Shown here: positions 22,224-32,530 of the stretch, piece after piece
Position numbering within the stretch: position 1 is the stretch's first letter
How the letters are laid out: each line of letters begins with the position of its first letter
NCBI RefSeq assembly: GCF_012489685.1
Contig: NC_080046.1
Location: 29,131,881-29,195,880 of the forward strand
DNA from: Lotus japonicus
Taxonomy: Eukaryota; Streptophyta; Magnoliopsida; Fabales; Fabaceae
DNA: 64,000 nucleotides
Reading direction: 5' to 3'
Translations under genes and position numbers: made by a program
The notes under the pieces: model-generated
What the model saw: only the letters and a program-made list of their open reading frames with translations
What the model was told of the DNA's origin: nothing
Databases searched by the model: none

Positions 22224-23767
22224 CTATCTTCTCTTTGGGATAGCATAAGTGTGAATCTGAGTAACCTTCCAATTTTGAGGAGCCCCATACAACCTGTAAA
22301 AATAAGGTCTTATATGTCCATGCTTACCACAATGATAACATCTCCAGTTTGACCTTCTCATTTTTTGAACTGGAGGATAAGAGTAAGGAATGAACTTGTT
22401 ACTGACCTTCTTATTTTCTTCTGATGTGGAGCCTTCACAATAGCCTAAGCTTGTCATATCCTTTGCCACTTTTCCTGTTTCCAAAATCAATTCAAACACA
22501 TCAGTTCCTTTATTCAACATACAAACATATTTTATCATACCTTCAATCTTTGAATTCAACACAATGATTTCTTCTTGAAGATTACCATTTAGGATCAACA
22601 AGTTATGTTTCTCAATCTCCAAATCCTTGACAATTCCTTCCAATTTCTTCCCTTTTTCATATGCATCCTTCCAGTTATTGAATAGAAGTTTATAGGTTTC
22701 AGTAAGTTCCTCCTCAGATATTTCACCATCACTTGACTCTGTTTCAGAGTTGCACTTCGCAGTAAGACCTATGACTTGAGGTTCATCATCCTCTTCTGTG
22801 TCATCATCAGACCAAATAGCCACATCCCTTTTCCTAGCTTCTTTAGATAGGTTGCACATTCTGCTTTAATATGCTCATATCCTTCGCATTCATGACACTG
22901 GACTCCTTTGCTTTTGTTGGGTTTGTCTTCTTCCTTGTTTCTGCGAGCAAAACCTGAGTTCTTCCCAATGTCAGACCGTTTGTTTGGCACATTTGGTCTA
23001 GGTCTTCCAAGCAACGCAATTGCCTTAGACAGATTTTCATCAGACTCTTTCTCACTAGAATCATCATCTTCAGCCTTTGACACAAATGTTATACTCTTAC
23101 TCTTATTGTCTAACCTTTCATTCAATGACATCTCAAAGGTTTGCAAAGAACCAATTAATTCATCAACTTTTATGTTGCCAATATCCTGAGCTTCCTCAAT
23201 TGCTGTCACTTTCATATCAAATCTCTTAGGTAACGATCTGAGAATTTTTCTGACTAACTTTTCTTCAGACATTTGTTCTCCAAGAGCAAATGATGCATTT
23301 ACCATGTCTTGCACCCTCATGTGAAATTCAGAAACAATTTCATCTTCCTTCATCTTCAGATTCTCAAACTGAGTGGTGAGATGTTGAAGTCTTGACACTC
23401 TCACTCTTGCAGTACCTTCTTGAGCCACCCTGAGGATTTCCTAAGCATCCTTAGCCACAGTACAGGTGTTGATCAATCTGAACATGTTCTTGTCCACTCC
23501 ATTGAAGATGTCATTCAGTGCTTTTGAGTTTGCTAGAGCTTCATCATCTTCTTCTTTGGTCCATTCTTCCTCAGGCTTCAGTTCAGTGGTTGAAGTTCCT
23601 TCTTTGTTACTCTTCACAGGGTGCTTCCAACCTTTATCAATAGATTTCCATGTCTTGCTATCAATGGATCTCAAGAATGCAATCATTTGTGCATTCCAGT
23701 AGTCATAGTTAGAGTCATCCAAGATTGGTGGCCTATGCACAGATCCTCCTTCCTTGTTGTTGTCCAT
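22224..23767 (-). pseudogene. Copia gag with two zinc-knuckle regions
   Basis: It starts at the ATG 23767-23765 (MDNNKEGGSVHRPPILDDSN), ~55 bp after the PBS. The UBN2/retrotran-gag region follows (YDYWNAQMIAFLRSID; LQHLTTQFENLKMKEDEIVS; LVRKILRSLPKRFDMKVTAI). A CCHC-like knuckle CHECEGYEHIKAEC lies near 22885, then an acidic spacer and a coiled coil (22700-22500). A second knuckle CYHCGKHGHIRPYF has its last Cys changed to Phe. A stop at about 23441 and a frameshift near 22860 break the frame. Such paired knuckles occur in Sirevirus-type gag-pol. Confidence 0.8.
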
Positions 23768-23819
23768 AATACCAGAAGTATCTCCCTAGATCTCACCCAG
23801 TAGTTGAACAGGGGTTCCT

Positions 23820-23831
23820 GCTCTGATGCCA
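23820..23831 (-). promoter_or_regulatory. Primer binding site, initiator-Met type
   Basis: Minus strand TGGCATCAGAGC, two bases inside the 5' LTR end. It differs at one position from the usual TGGTATCAGAGC complementary to initiator tRNA-Met. Confidence 0.75.
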
Positions 23832-23833
23832 AT

Positions 23834-24020
23834 TGTAATTCTGGCAACCGTAGGACAAATGTTCTATCAGATGTCTAAGACATCTTGTATAACATTACAC
23901 CAAAACACAGTGGATATTACAGCAAGATAAATGACTGAAAAGCTAAAAACACACAGGAAATTGTTAACCCAGTTCGGTGCAATATCACCTACGTCTGGAG
24001 GGTTTTCACCCAAGAGAGTA
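23834..24020 (-). repeat. 5' LTR remnant of the minus-strand copia element
   Basis: 187 bp matching the left end of the 3' LTR at 10381 with about seven substitutions. It ends abruptly at CACCCAAGAGAG, after which sequence of the next LTR family begins. About 735 bp of this LTR are lost. Confidence 0.85.
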
Positions 24021-25078
24021 CTTTGCTAAAAGAGTAACCTCTGCAACGCTTTCGCACGTACTATGTTCAATCTGAACAGTAGATCAAGCTTCAGAAGATC
24101 TGAAGATCATAAAGCTCTGATATGGATTCAGCTCACTAGAAGCTCTGAAGGATCAGACGCTCTGAAGGATCAGAAGCTCTGAAGGTCCAGAAGCTCTGAA
24201 AGTCCAGAAGCTGAGTAGTGAAGATTCTGAAGTCCAAGAGTAAGCTGGCTCTGAAGACCAAGTACTTCTCCTCTGAGTCCAGAAGCAGAAGGTACAAAGG
24301 TCAGAGGATCCAAGCTTCCCTCTGACTCTGATCACCAAGCTTCACAAGTTCCAATATGAAGCATCACTCTGATCAGAAGTCAACAAGGATAAAGGTCATG
24401 TCACTATCCAAAGTACAAAAGCAATTGTACCATTCCTGACGACCTTACCTAACTGATTCAGCCACAGCAGAACCTGGAAAACCCAGATCTGCCCTCCAAC
24501 AGTAGCATTCCATGCAAACTTCCAAACCTAATTCCTTGGAGTATATAAAGAGGCTGAAGATGAAAGATGCTTTTTAAGAAGAAACTTTGTAGAAGCTCAC
24601 GCGAAATCAAATATTCTCTCAAAGCATTCTTTCTTCACATTGTATTAATTGTGTTTACTATTAGCTTTCTAAGAAGCATTTCTTTGTAAACCCAATCTTT
24701 CAAACAGTTGTTTGATTTTCCTTTAGGAGATCAAGGTTGGTCGGATCCTAGAGAAGACTAAGAGAGTGAATCTTAGTGATAGCTAAGTCAGTGTATTGTT
24801 AGTCACTTTGCAGGTAGCAAGTGCAGTTGTAACAAACTCTGATTAGTGGATTGCCTTCATTCTAAGAAGGAAGAAATCACGTTAATGGGCGGACTGGATT
24901 AGCTTGAGGGATTTATCAAGTGAACCAGGATAAAATCATTTGTGTGCTTTCCTTAACTCTTATCTTAGCACTTTTATCTTTGGTGGTTGAAGAGATTTAT
25001 TTAAATCTCAAGTGGGTCGAGTTTTTGGTTTTAAAACGCTATTCAAACCCCCCCTTTCAATCGTTTTTCGTACCTTCA
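24021..25078 (+). repeat. 5' LTR (5'-truncated) of the plus-strand Sirevirus-type copia element
   Basis: It matches the solo-LTR family from the AGAGTAACC segment to the terminus CGTACCTTCA, followed by PBS and gag. The first ~150-190 bp are missing at the junction with the preceding element. It contains imperfect GCTCTGAAGGATCAGA repeats (about 24130-24215) and a TATA box at 24542-24549. Confidence 0.88.
24542..24549 (+). promoter_or_regulatory. TATA box in the copia LTR
   Basis: TATATAAA within CCTTGGAGTATATAAAGAGG, about 530 bp upstream of the LTR end. The same segment is degraded (AGTACTTAAAG) in the solo LTR at 11553. Confidence 0.6.
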
Positions 25079-25080
25079 AT

Positions 25081-25092
25081 TGGTATCAGAGC
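25081..25092 (+). promoter_or_regulatory. Primer binding site, initiator-Met type
   Basis: TGGTATCAGAGC two bases after the LTR terminus: the canonical plant copia primer site. Confidence 0.9.
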
Positions 25093-25153
25093 GCAAGTTC
25101 TGATTACCACACCTAACAGTGTTCAGTGATCTGGGCCGGTGTGAAAAACTAAA

Positions 25154-27051
25154 ATGACTGCCACCATTGAAGCGCAAAAAGATGTCTACAGTGAAAAGCC
25201 TCCTATGTTTGATGGGCAAAGATTTGAGTACTGAAAAGACAGGATTGAAAGCTTTTTTCTGGGTTTTGATGCAGATCTCTGGGATATTATAGTGGATGGG
25301 TATGAGCGTCCAGTTGATGGGGATGGCAAGAAGATCTCCAGAACAGAGATGACTGCAGAGCAGAAGAAGCTTTACTCACTTCATCATAAAGCTAGAACTA
25401 TTCTTCTCAGTGCTATTTCTTATGAAGAATATCAAAAGATCATAAATTGTGAGTATGCTAAGGGTCTCTTTGATTCCTTGAAGATGACCCATGAAGGAAA
25501 CAAGAAGGTGAAGGAGTCAAGGGCGTTGGCCTTGATCAGAAAGTATGAATCCTTCCAAATGGAATCCAGTGAGTCCATTGAGGACATGTTCTCCTGATTT
25601 CAGTTACTCATTGCTGGAATTAGACCTTTCAACAAGAGTTACACAACTGCTGATCATGTCATGAGAATTCTTAGAGGCCTTCCTGAAAGCTGGATGCCTC
25701 TGATAACTTCCTTGGAGCTCACAAGAGATGTTGATCAGATGAGTCTGGAAGAACTCATACGCATACTGAAGTGTCATGAACTGAAGCGTGCTGAACATCA
25801 GGATCAGAAGAAGAAGTCTATAGCCTTGAAATCCAAATCTGAAAAGGCTAAAGCTCTCTAAGCAGAAGAAGAAGAATCTGAAGAAAACTCTGAGGATCTG
25901 ATGAAGATGAGCTAACTCTGATCTCCAGAAAGCTCAACCGCATCTGGAAGCATAGGCAGAGCAAGTAAAGAGGCTCTGGAAGGAATAAAGGAAAGAATGA
26001 ATCTCCTTCTGGTTAGAAGAAGTCTTCATCAAAGGAAGTCACATGCTTTGAATGCAAAGAATCAGGGCACTACAAGAGTGATTGTCCTAAGCTGAAAAAG
26101 GACAAGAAGCCAAAGAAGCATTTCAAAGCTAAGAAAGGGCTCATGGTGACTTTTGATGAATCAGAGTCAGAGGATGTTGACTCTGATGGAGAAGTTGTTG
26201 AAGGACTCATGGCTATTGTCAAGAACAAGGGAGCAGAGTCAAAAGAAGCAACTAACTTTGAATCAGCATCAGAGGAAGATCCAGACTCTGACGATGAAAA
26301 TGAGGTATTCGCTTCTTTCTCAACCTCTGAACTCAAATGTGCTTTGTCTGATATCATGGATAAATATAACTCTCTCCTGACTAAGCATAAAAAGTTGAAA
26401 AAGGATTTTTCTACTGTTTCTAAGAATTCTGCTGAACATGATAAAATTATTTCTGAGTTGAAAGAAAATAATCATGCTTTAGCAAACTCTAACTCCGTGC
26501 TTAAAAAGCAAATCCTTAAGTTAGAAGAAATTGTTGATTGTGATGCCTCTAATATTAAAAATGAATCCAAATATGAAAAATCCTTTCAAAGATTCCTAGC
26601 TAAAAGCGTAGATAGAAGCTTGATGGCTTCAATGATCTATGGCGTAAGCAGAAATAGAATGTGTGGCATTGGCTATTCTGGACCCAGTAGAAATGAGCCT
26701 CCTATGCCTAAGGCTAAACCTCTGCATGAACATTTTGTACCCTCTGGTACTATTTTTCCTGAATCATTGCCTGCTAAAGTTGCTAAACCCTCTCGTAAAA
26801 AGGGAACTCCTTCTATGCTTAAATGTCATGATCAAATCCTTTTATGTTATCATACTGAGAAACCCAAGGTCATCAGAACCTCTGGGGTAACTAACAAGAA
26901 AGGACCCAGAAAATGGGTACCTAAGGATAAGATTATCTATGTTGCAGATATCCTTGATCGCTCCACTAAAACACCAATCATGGTATCTGGACAGTGGATG
27001 CTCGCGTCACATGACGGGAGAAAGGCGTATGTTCCAAGAGCTAAAACTTAA
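25154..27051 (+). pseudogene. Copia gag (multiple nonsense codons) up to the protease
   Basis: It starts at ATG 25154 (MTATIEAQKDVYSEKPPMFD), 62 bp after the PBS. The gag_pre/UBN2 region spans about codons 1-230, with stops at 25232 (a TGA in place of the Trp usual in this motif), 25595 and 25859. The frame then shifts. The open part to 27051 contains a zinc knuckle CFECKESGHYKSDC at 26044-26085, an acidic Ser-rich spacer (26150-26310), a coiled-coil-like stretch (26340-26560) and a basic spacer. The protease motif lies near 26990 in another frame. Clearly inactive. Confidence 0.85.
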
Positions 27052-28410
27052 GCCTGGAGGCGAAGTTGGCTTTGGTGGTAATGAGAAGGGTTAAATTGTT
27101 GGTTCTGGTACTATTGGTGTTGATAATAGTCCATGCATTGATAATGTTCTGTTGGTAGATGGCTTAAATCATAACTTATTGTCTATAAGTCAATTAGCTG
27201 ATAAGGGTTATGATATAATCTTCAATCAAAAGTCTTGCAGAGCTGTAAGTCAGATCGATGGCTCTGTTTTGTTTAACAGCAAGAGGAGAAACAACACTTA
27301 TAAGATCAGATTATCTGAGTTGGAAACTCAGAAAGTAAAGTGCCTTCTTTTTGTTAATGAAGAGCAATGGGTATGGCATAACGGTTAAGGCATGCCAGCA
27401 TGAGAAAGATTTCTCAGCTGAGTAAGCTTGACCTTGTCAGGGGCTTACCCACTCTGAAGTTTTCTTCAGATGCTCTTTGAGAAGCATGTCAGAAAGGCAA
27501 ATTTACAAAAGTCCCTTTCAAGGCAAAGAATGTTGTTTCCACCTCAAGGCCATTGGAACTTCTGCATATCGACCTTTTTGGACTAGTGAAAACTGAGTCT
27601 ATAGGTGGTAAAAGATATGGGATGGTCATTGTTGATGACTATAGCCGCTGGACATGGGTAAAATTTCTATCCCGCAAGGATGAGTCTCATTCTGTGTTCT
27701 CTACCTTTATTGCCCAAGTGCAAAACGAGAAGGTTTGCAGAATCATGCGTGTCAGAAGTGATCATGGTGGAGAGTTTGAGAATGACAAGTTTGAGAGTCT
27801 GTTTGATTCCTATGGAATTGTACATGATTTCTCTTGTCCTAGAACTCCTCAACAAAATGGGGTTGTTGAGAGGAAGAATAGAACTCTTCAAGAGATGGCT
27901 AGAACCATGCTTCAAGAAACTGACATGGCAAAGCACTTCTGGGCTGAGGCAGTAAACACATCATGTTACATTCAGAATAGGATCTGTATCAGACCAATTC
28001 TAAATAAGACTCCTTATGATTTGTGGAAGAAAGTAAAACCCAACATTTCTTACTTTCATCCTTTTGGTTGTGTTTGCTATGCTCTGAATACTAAGGATAG
28101 ACTGCATAAGTTTGATTCTAAATCTTCTAAATGTATATTACTTGGTTACTCTGAACGTTCCAAAGGCTTTAGAATTTATAATACTGATCCTAAAACTATT
28201 CAAGAATCTATTCATGTTAGATTTGATGATAAGCTTGACTCTAATCAGTCAAAGCTAGTTGAAAAGTTTGCAGATATGAGTATAAATATTTCTGATAAAG
28301 GGAAATCTCCAGAGGAAGCTGAGCCAGAGGAAGACTCTCGAGAGGAAGCTGGTCCCTCTGATTCACAGCCTCAGAGGAAGAGCAGAATTGTTGCCTCTCA
28401 CCCTAAATAG
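26985..28410 (+). pseudogene. Copia pol: protease and integrase
   Basis: A protease signature DSGCSRHMTG is readable from about 26989 but is one frame away from the upstream gag, so a frameshift separates them. A stop follows near 27091. LVDGLNHNLLSISQLADKGY and the GAG-pre-integrase WVWHNG region come next, then stops near 27386 and 27478. The integrase is open from 27553: DLFG (first Asp), VDDYSRWTWVKFL, RSDHGGEFEN (second Asp), PQQNGVVERKNRTL (Glu). The three catalytic acids are thus present in one frame. The C-terminal GYSERSKGFRIYN motif and an acidic linker end at a TAG at 28408. Confidence 0.85.
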
Positions 28411-30002
28411 TTGATTCTGGGAAACAAAGATGAACCAGTCATAACCAGATCAGCATTCAGACCCTCTGAAGAGACTCTACTTAGTCTGAAAGGATTGGTA
28501 TCCTTAATTGAACCAAAGTCAATTGATGAAGCTCTTCAAGACAAAGACTGGATTCTGGAAATGCAAGAAGAATTGAATCAATTATCCAAGAATGATGTTT
28601 GGAACCTTGTCAAGAAACCTCAAGGTGCTCACATCATTGGAACCAAATGGGTGTTCAGAAACAAGCTGAATGAAAAAGGAGATGTAGTCAGAAACAAAGC
28701 AAGGCTAGTTGCTCAAGGCTACAATCACCAAGAAGAAATAGATTATACTGAAACATTTGCTCCAGTAGCAAGATTGGAAGCTATCAGACTGCTGATCTCA
28801 TTCTCAGTGAATCACAACATAATTCTTCATCAGATGGATGTTATGAGTGCCTTCCTGAATGGATACATCTCAGAGAAAGTGTATGTGCACCAACCTCCTG
28901 GTTTTGAAGATGAGAAGAACCCTGACCATGTTTTCAAATTGAAGAAATCTCTCTATGGTCTGAAGCAAACTCCCAGAGCATGGTATGAGAGACTTAGCTC
29001 ATTGCTTCTGGATAATGAGTTTGTGAGGGGTAAAGTAGATACAACTCTCTTTTGCAAAACTTACAAAGATGATATCTTAATTGTGCAAATTTATGTTGAT
29101 GATATTATATTTGGATCTGCTAATCCATCTCTTTGCAAAGAATTTTCTGAGATGATGCAGGCTGAATTTGAAATGAGTATGATGGGAGAACTCAATTACT
29201 TTCTGGGAATACAAGTTGATCAAAAACCAGAAGCTACTTACATCCATCAGAGCAAGTACACAAAGGAACTTCTGAAGAAGTTCAATATGACAGAATCAAT
29301 AATTGCTAAGACTCCTATGCATCCTACATGCATTCTGGAGAACGAAGATGCTAGTGGAAAAGTATGTTAGAAGCTCTATCGTGGAATGATAGGTTCACTT
29401 CTATACTTAACTGCATCTAGGCCAGATATTCTGTTTAGTGTACATTTATGTGCTCGATTTTAATCAGATCCAAGAGAAACTCACTTAACTGCTGTTAAGA
29501 GAATTCTCAGATATCTGAAAGGTACCACTAACCTTGGCTTGATGTATAAGAAAACATCAGAGTATAAGCTTTCAGGTTACTGTGATGCTGATTATGCTGG
29601 AGATAGAACTGAAAGAAAGAGTACTTCTGGAAATTGTCAATTTCTGGGAAGTAACTCAGTCTCATGGGCAAGCAAGAGGCAGTCTACTATTGCACTATCC
29701 ACTGCAGAGGCAGAATATATCTCAGCAGCTATTTGCAGCACTCAGATGCTCTGGATGAAACATCAGCTAGAGGATTATCAAATCCTTGAGAGCAACATCC
29801 CAATTTATTGTGATAATACTGTTGCAATCTCACTCAGTAAGAATCCAATCTTACACTCAAGGGCAAAACACATTGAGGTAAAGTATCATTTTATTAGAGA
29901 TTATGTTCAGAAGGGCGTACTTCTTCTGAAGTTTATTGATACTGACCATCAATGGACAGATATCTTTACAAAGCCCTTAGCAGAGGATAGATTTAAATTT
30001 AT
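28411..30002 (+). pseudogene. Copia pol: reverse transcriptase and RNase H, cut by gypsy insertion
   Basis: RT motifs run in order: GTKWVFRNKLNEKGDVVRNK, LVAQGYNHQEEIDYTETFAP, QMDVMSAFLNGYISEKVYV, KSLYGLKQTPRAWYERL and the catalytic box QIYVDDIIFGS near 29085. A TAG (29368) and a TAA (about 29461) interrupt the RT-RH connection. RNase H resumes at about 29539: SGYCDADYAGD, STAEAEYISAA, HIEVKYHFIRD, TDIFTKPL. The frame is ended by the gypsy LTR inserted at 30003. The envelope-like gene, polypurine tract and 3' LTR expected further right are not seen, because the array runs into an assembly gap. Confidence 0.88.
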
Positions 30003-30244
30003 TGTAAGACCCAAGTTTTTAAGCTTAGAATAAGTGGAAGAGATTTCCATTTACGATTAGGCTTGATGTATTGTGAAAGGAAACCTGAACAAGAGTTTAC
30101 CAAATGAAATAAATTTATGAAGGAGAAAGTTCAGGAAAAGTCAAAGGATCGTATCGAAGTCGATAAAAGTTATAGCACGATCGTTATACGCTTAGACCTA
30201 GGTCAGAAACCCTAGTATATAGCTAATTTTCACTTTTAGGCACG

Positions 30245-30478
30245 ATGGCAGTTAATTCCAAAAATCTTCAGAGAAATGTTAGAACTTCTCTTTTTCCATA
30301 TATCACAATCGTTTTGAGGCGAAACTCTAGGATCTACGAACGTCCGATTCCAATCATCGGAAGTTTGCCGAAACCGAATCCCTGGTATTTCAAAACCCTA
30401 GAATCACCCGACTATGGGGACTTTATCTATTCAGAGCTTCAAATGAATATTCTACACGCGTACACCCATTTCTCTTGA
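30245..30478 (+). CDS. 77-codon LTR-internal ORF (LTR A copy)
   Basis: The ATG lies 242 bp into the LTR, upstream of the TATA box at 30721, so it would not be on the transcript started there. One codon differs from LTR B (Leu for Ser near position 24). Predicted product is basic and non-membrane; no domain recognised. It would have to be expressed from read-through of an upstream promoter or from the 3' LTR in the R-U3 part of a longer RNA. Confidence 0.28.
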   Translation: MAVNSKNLQRNVRTSLFPYITIVLRRNSRIYERPIPIIGSLPKPNPWYFKTLESPDYGDFIYSELQMNILHAYTHFS

Positions 30479-30720
30479 TGATTTCAATCTTTCTTCCGAA
30501 GGAAGTTTTCTATTCCGACATTCGATGCAAAAAGCAACTTATCGGGTAAAATAGTTTTACACCGACTTTGCACCGACTTTGCATTAGTTGCCAAAAATAC
30601 AAGGAGACATCTTCTTAGCTTAGGAATTCCTTTGCCAAAACCTATCTTAGAATTCATGGAGAATGATGCCGGAAAAATCTGATTCGCGAAACTTTCATTT
30701 TCCCGCGAATTACCATTTTC

Positions 30721-30728
30721 TATATATA
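30721..30728 (+). promoter_or_regulatory. TATA box of gypsy LTR A
   Basis: TATATATA followed by GCAAGAAAGG, about 720 bp after the LTR start. This implies a U3 of roughly 750 bp and an unusually long R-U5 of about 3.1 kb. The same box lies at 37193-37200 and 44915-44922 in LTRs B and C. Confidence 0.6.
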
Positions 30729-32325
30729 GCAAGAAAGGTGAGAAAAATTACAAGAACTCCTCCATTTTCTCTCCAAGGCCGCGAGCTCCATAGAAGGAAG
30801 AGGAAGAAGAGTTTTTCTTCAAACCTTGCTTGATCGTCGATCAATCAGTTGCTGCTTCAAGGCTTCGAGGTATAGTTGCTAATCCTTACCTCTGATCGCT
30901 TTTTCCATAGCTTTTCTGTAGAGTTTTCTGAGTGGATAGTTTATGGGTTTTTGCAAAACTATCCTGAATCTTTCATTTCTGATTCTAAACCTCTTCTATA
31001 TGTGCCCAAGATCACTTCTACCGGATTAGATTTTCCGTTATGTCGCCGGAATTCCGCCGGAATCAATTCTAGCCTAAAATACCCATTTATGTAGTTTTTG
31101 AGTAAAGTTCCAACCTTTAGGCTGTAAACTATCGCCTTAGCTTAGTGCTAGTAGGATTAGTTGTCATAAACGTCGTTGGTGACGTCCCTGCAAAATTTTA
31201 TTTTTGGGATTTCAGTTTTGAAAATCCTAAGTTAAAAATCATGACCAAAATACCCCTGCGACAGTTTTTGATCCGATAATTTTTCCGAGTTCAGAATACC
31301 CTTAGTTACGGCTTATGAAAGCATAGGAACCAAGTTTGATCGAAGAAAAATCGAGCCCCTTAATTGTGAAAAGTGGCCGAGCCTATTAGAGGGGGGAGGA
31401 GGAAATTTCCTTTTCCGAAAACTTGTCTTTCGCGCTAGATTATCGTACCTTAGAGTATAGATTACTTCGTGTAACCTTAGTAAGTATCGATAGCTTAGTT
31501 CTCGATAGATTCTGATAGTATTTCTGTGACTTTGCTTTAAAGGAACTTTTGAGGAATTTCCTGAGGAGCAACGCTTTGCTTGTGAACAAGTGTTAGAAGA
31601 TAATCCTGGAGAATCTGCAGGTGAGGGCTTCTCACTGAATCTCTAGTTAATGCTTAGGGTCGATGTTTCGACATTGTTTACTGTTTATGCACTGGAATTG
31701 TGTGTGATTGGAAAATGTTTTCTGAGGCTTCGGCTGACAATGTAGATGATTCATCTACTGAATGTTTTTGAGATTGTCTTACATGCTATGTGCTATGTGG
31801 GTAATCTAGGATGTGTGGTGCATGCTTTATATGCTAAGTGCTAAGTGTTTATGATGCGATTTATTGATATATGACATGTTGTTGATTGTGATGATTTAAA
31901 TATGCTCTGCACTGGAATCTGAGATTCTGAATGGTGAGAATAGCGGGCAGGTCATGCCGATTTTATTTTGAGAGTTTTGAGAAAGTTTGATAGGACGAAC
32001 GAGGTTCGGGCCTTAATTCTGTTTAGTGGATCGAGACATCCTCTGGAAGCGACTTGGGATTGGGAGATCCTGCAAATGTATAAGACTTGCGATAAGACAA
32101 AATGGAATCTATTTTATAAAGAAAATTCATAAGACCTTAAATAACCTCAAAATCTTTAAGTAATGATAACAACCTCGAAGGAAGGCATTGGAAGTCAAAT
32201 CATGGTTTTGGAAAAGCGAGGAGTGTCGTCGGATCCAAGTGTTGAGGAGTTTGGTAAGTTCTGAGTATGTTGGTACTTCTTCGCTCGTTGAGCAATTTGT
32301 TAGCCATCCAAGGGATACTCCACTG

Positions 32326-32530
32326 AGGCGTGAGACCTTGTGGAAAGCATGGAACTCCACTGAGGCGTGAGACCTTGTGAGAGCATGAAACTTCACTGAA
32401 GCGTGAGACTTCGTGCAAGTGTGTAAATTCACTGAGGCGTGAGACCTTGTGAAAGCATAAAACTTCACTGAAGCGTGAGACTTTGTGAATGTGTGAGACT
32501 CCACTGAAGCGTGAGACTTCGTGTGAGCAT
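32326..32530 (+). repeat. 36-bp tandem repeats in LTR A
   Basis: Six units of the type AGGCGTGAGACCTTGTGA..., alternating with AAGCGTGAGACTTCGTG. The unit length is a multiple of three, which keeps two minus-strand frames open and gives repetitive peptides that should not be read as genes. Confidence 0.9.

Larger units (their letters stand above)
10381..24020 (-). mobile_element. Minus-strand Ty1/copia (Sirevirus-like) element with envelope-like gene, older and nested
   Basis: Order on the minus strand: truncated 5' LTR (23834-24020), initiator-Met-type PBS, gag, PR, IN, RT, RNase H, envelope-like gene, polypurine tract, 3' LTR (10381-11303). GAG-PR-IN-RT-RH order defines Ty1/copia. It carries two later insertions, solo LTRs at 11553-12746 and 14303-18428. 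Over the 187 bp shared by its two LTRs I count about seven substitutions (~4%), so it is clearly older than the gypsy array at 30003. All genes carry stops or frameshifts. Confidence 0.85.

Noticed and set aside
30484..30732. 82-codon minus-strand ORF in the gypsy LTR, also at 36956 and 44678
   Set aside because: It is broken in the older solo LTR and overlaps the TATA region, so its presence in A, B and C simply reflects their near identity.
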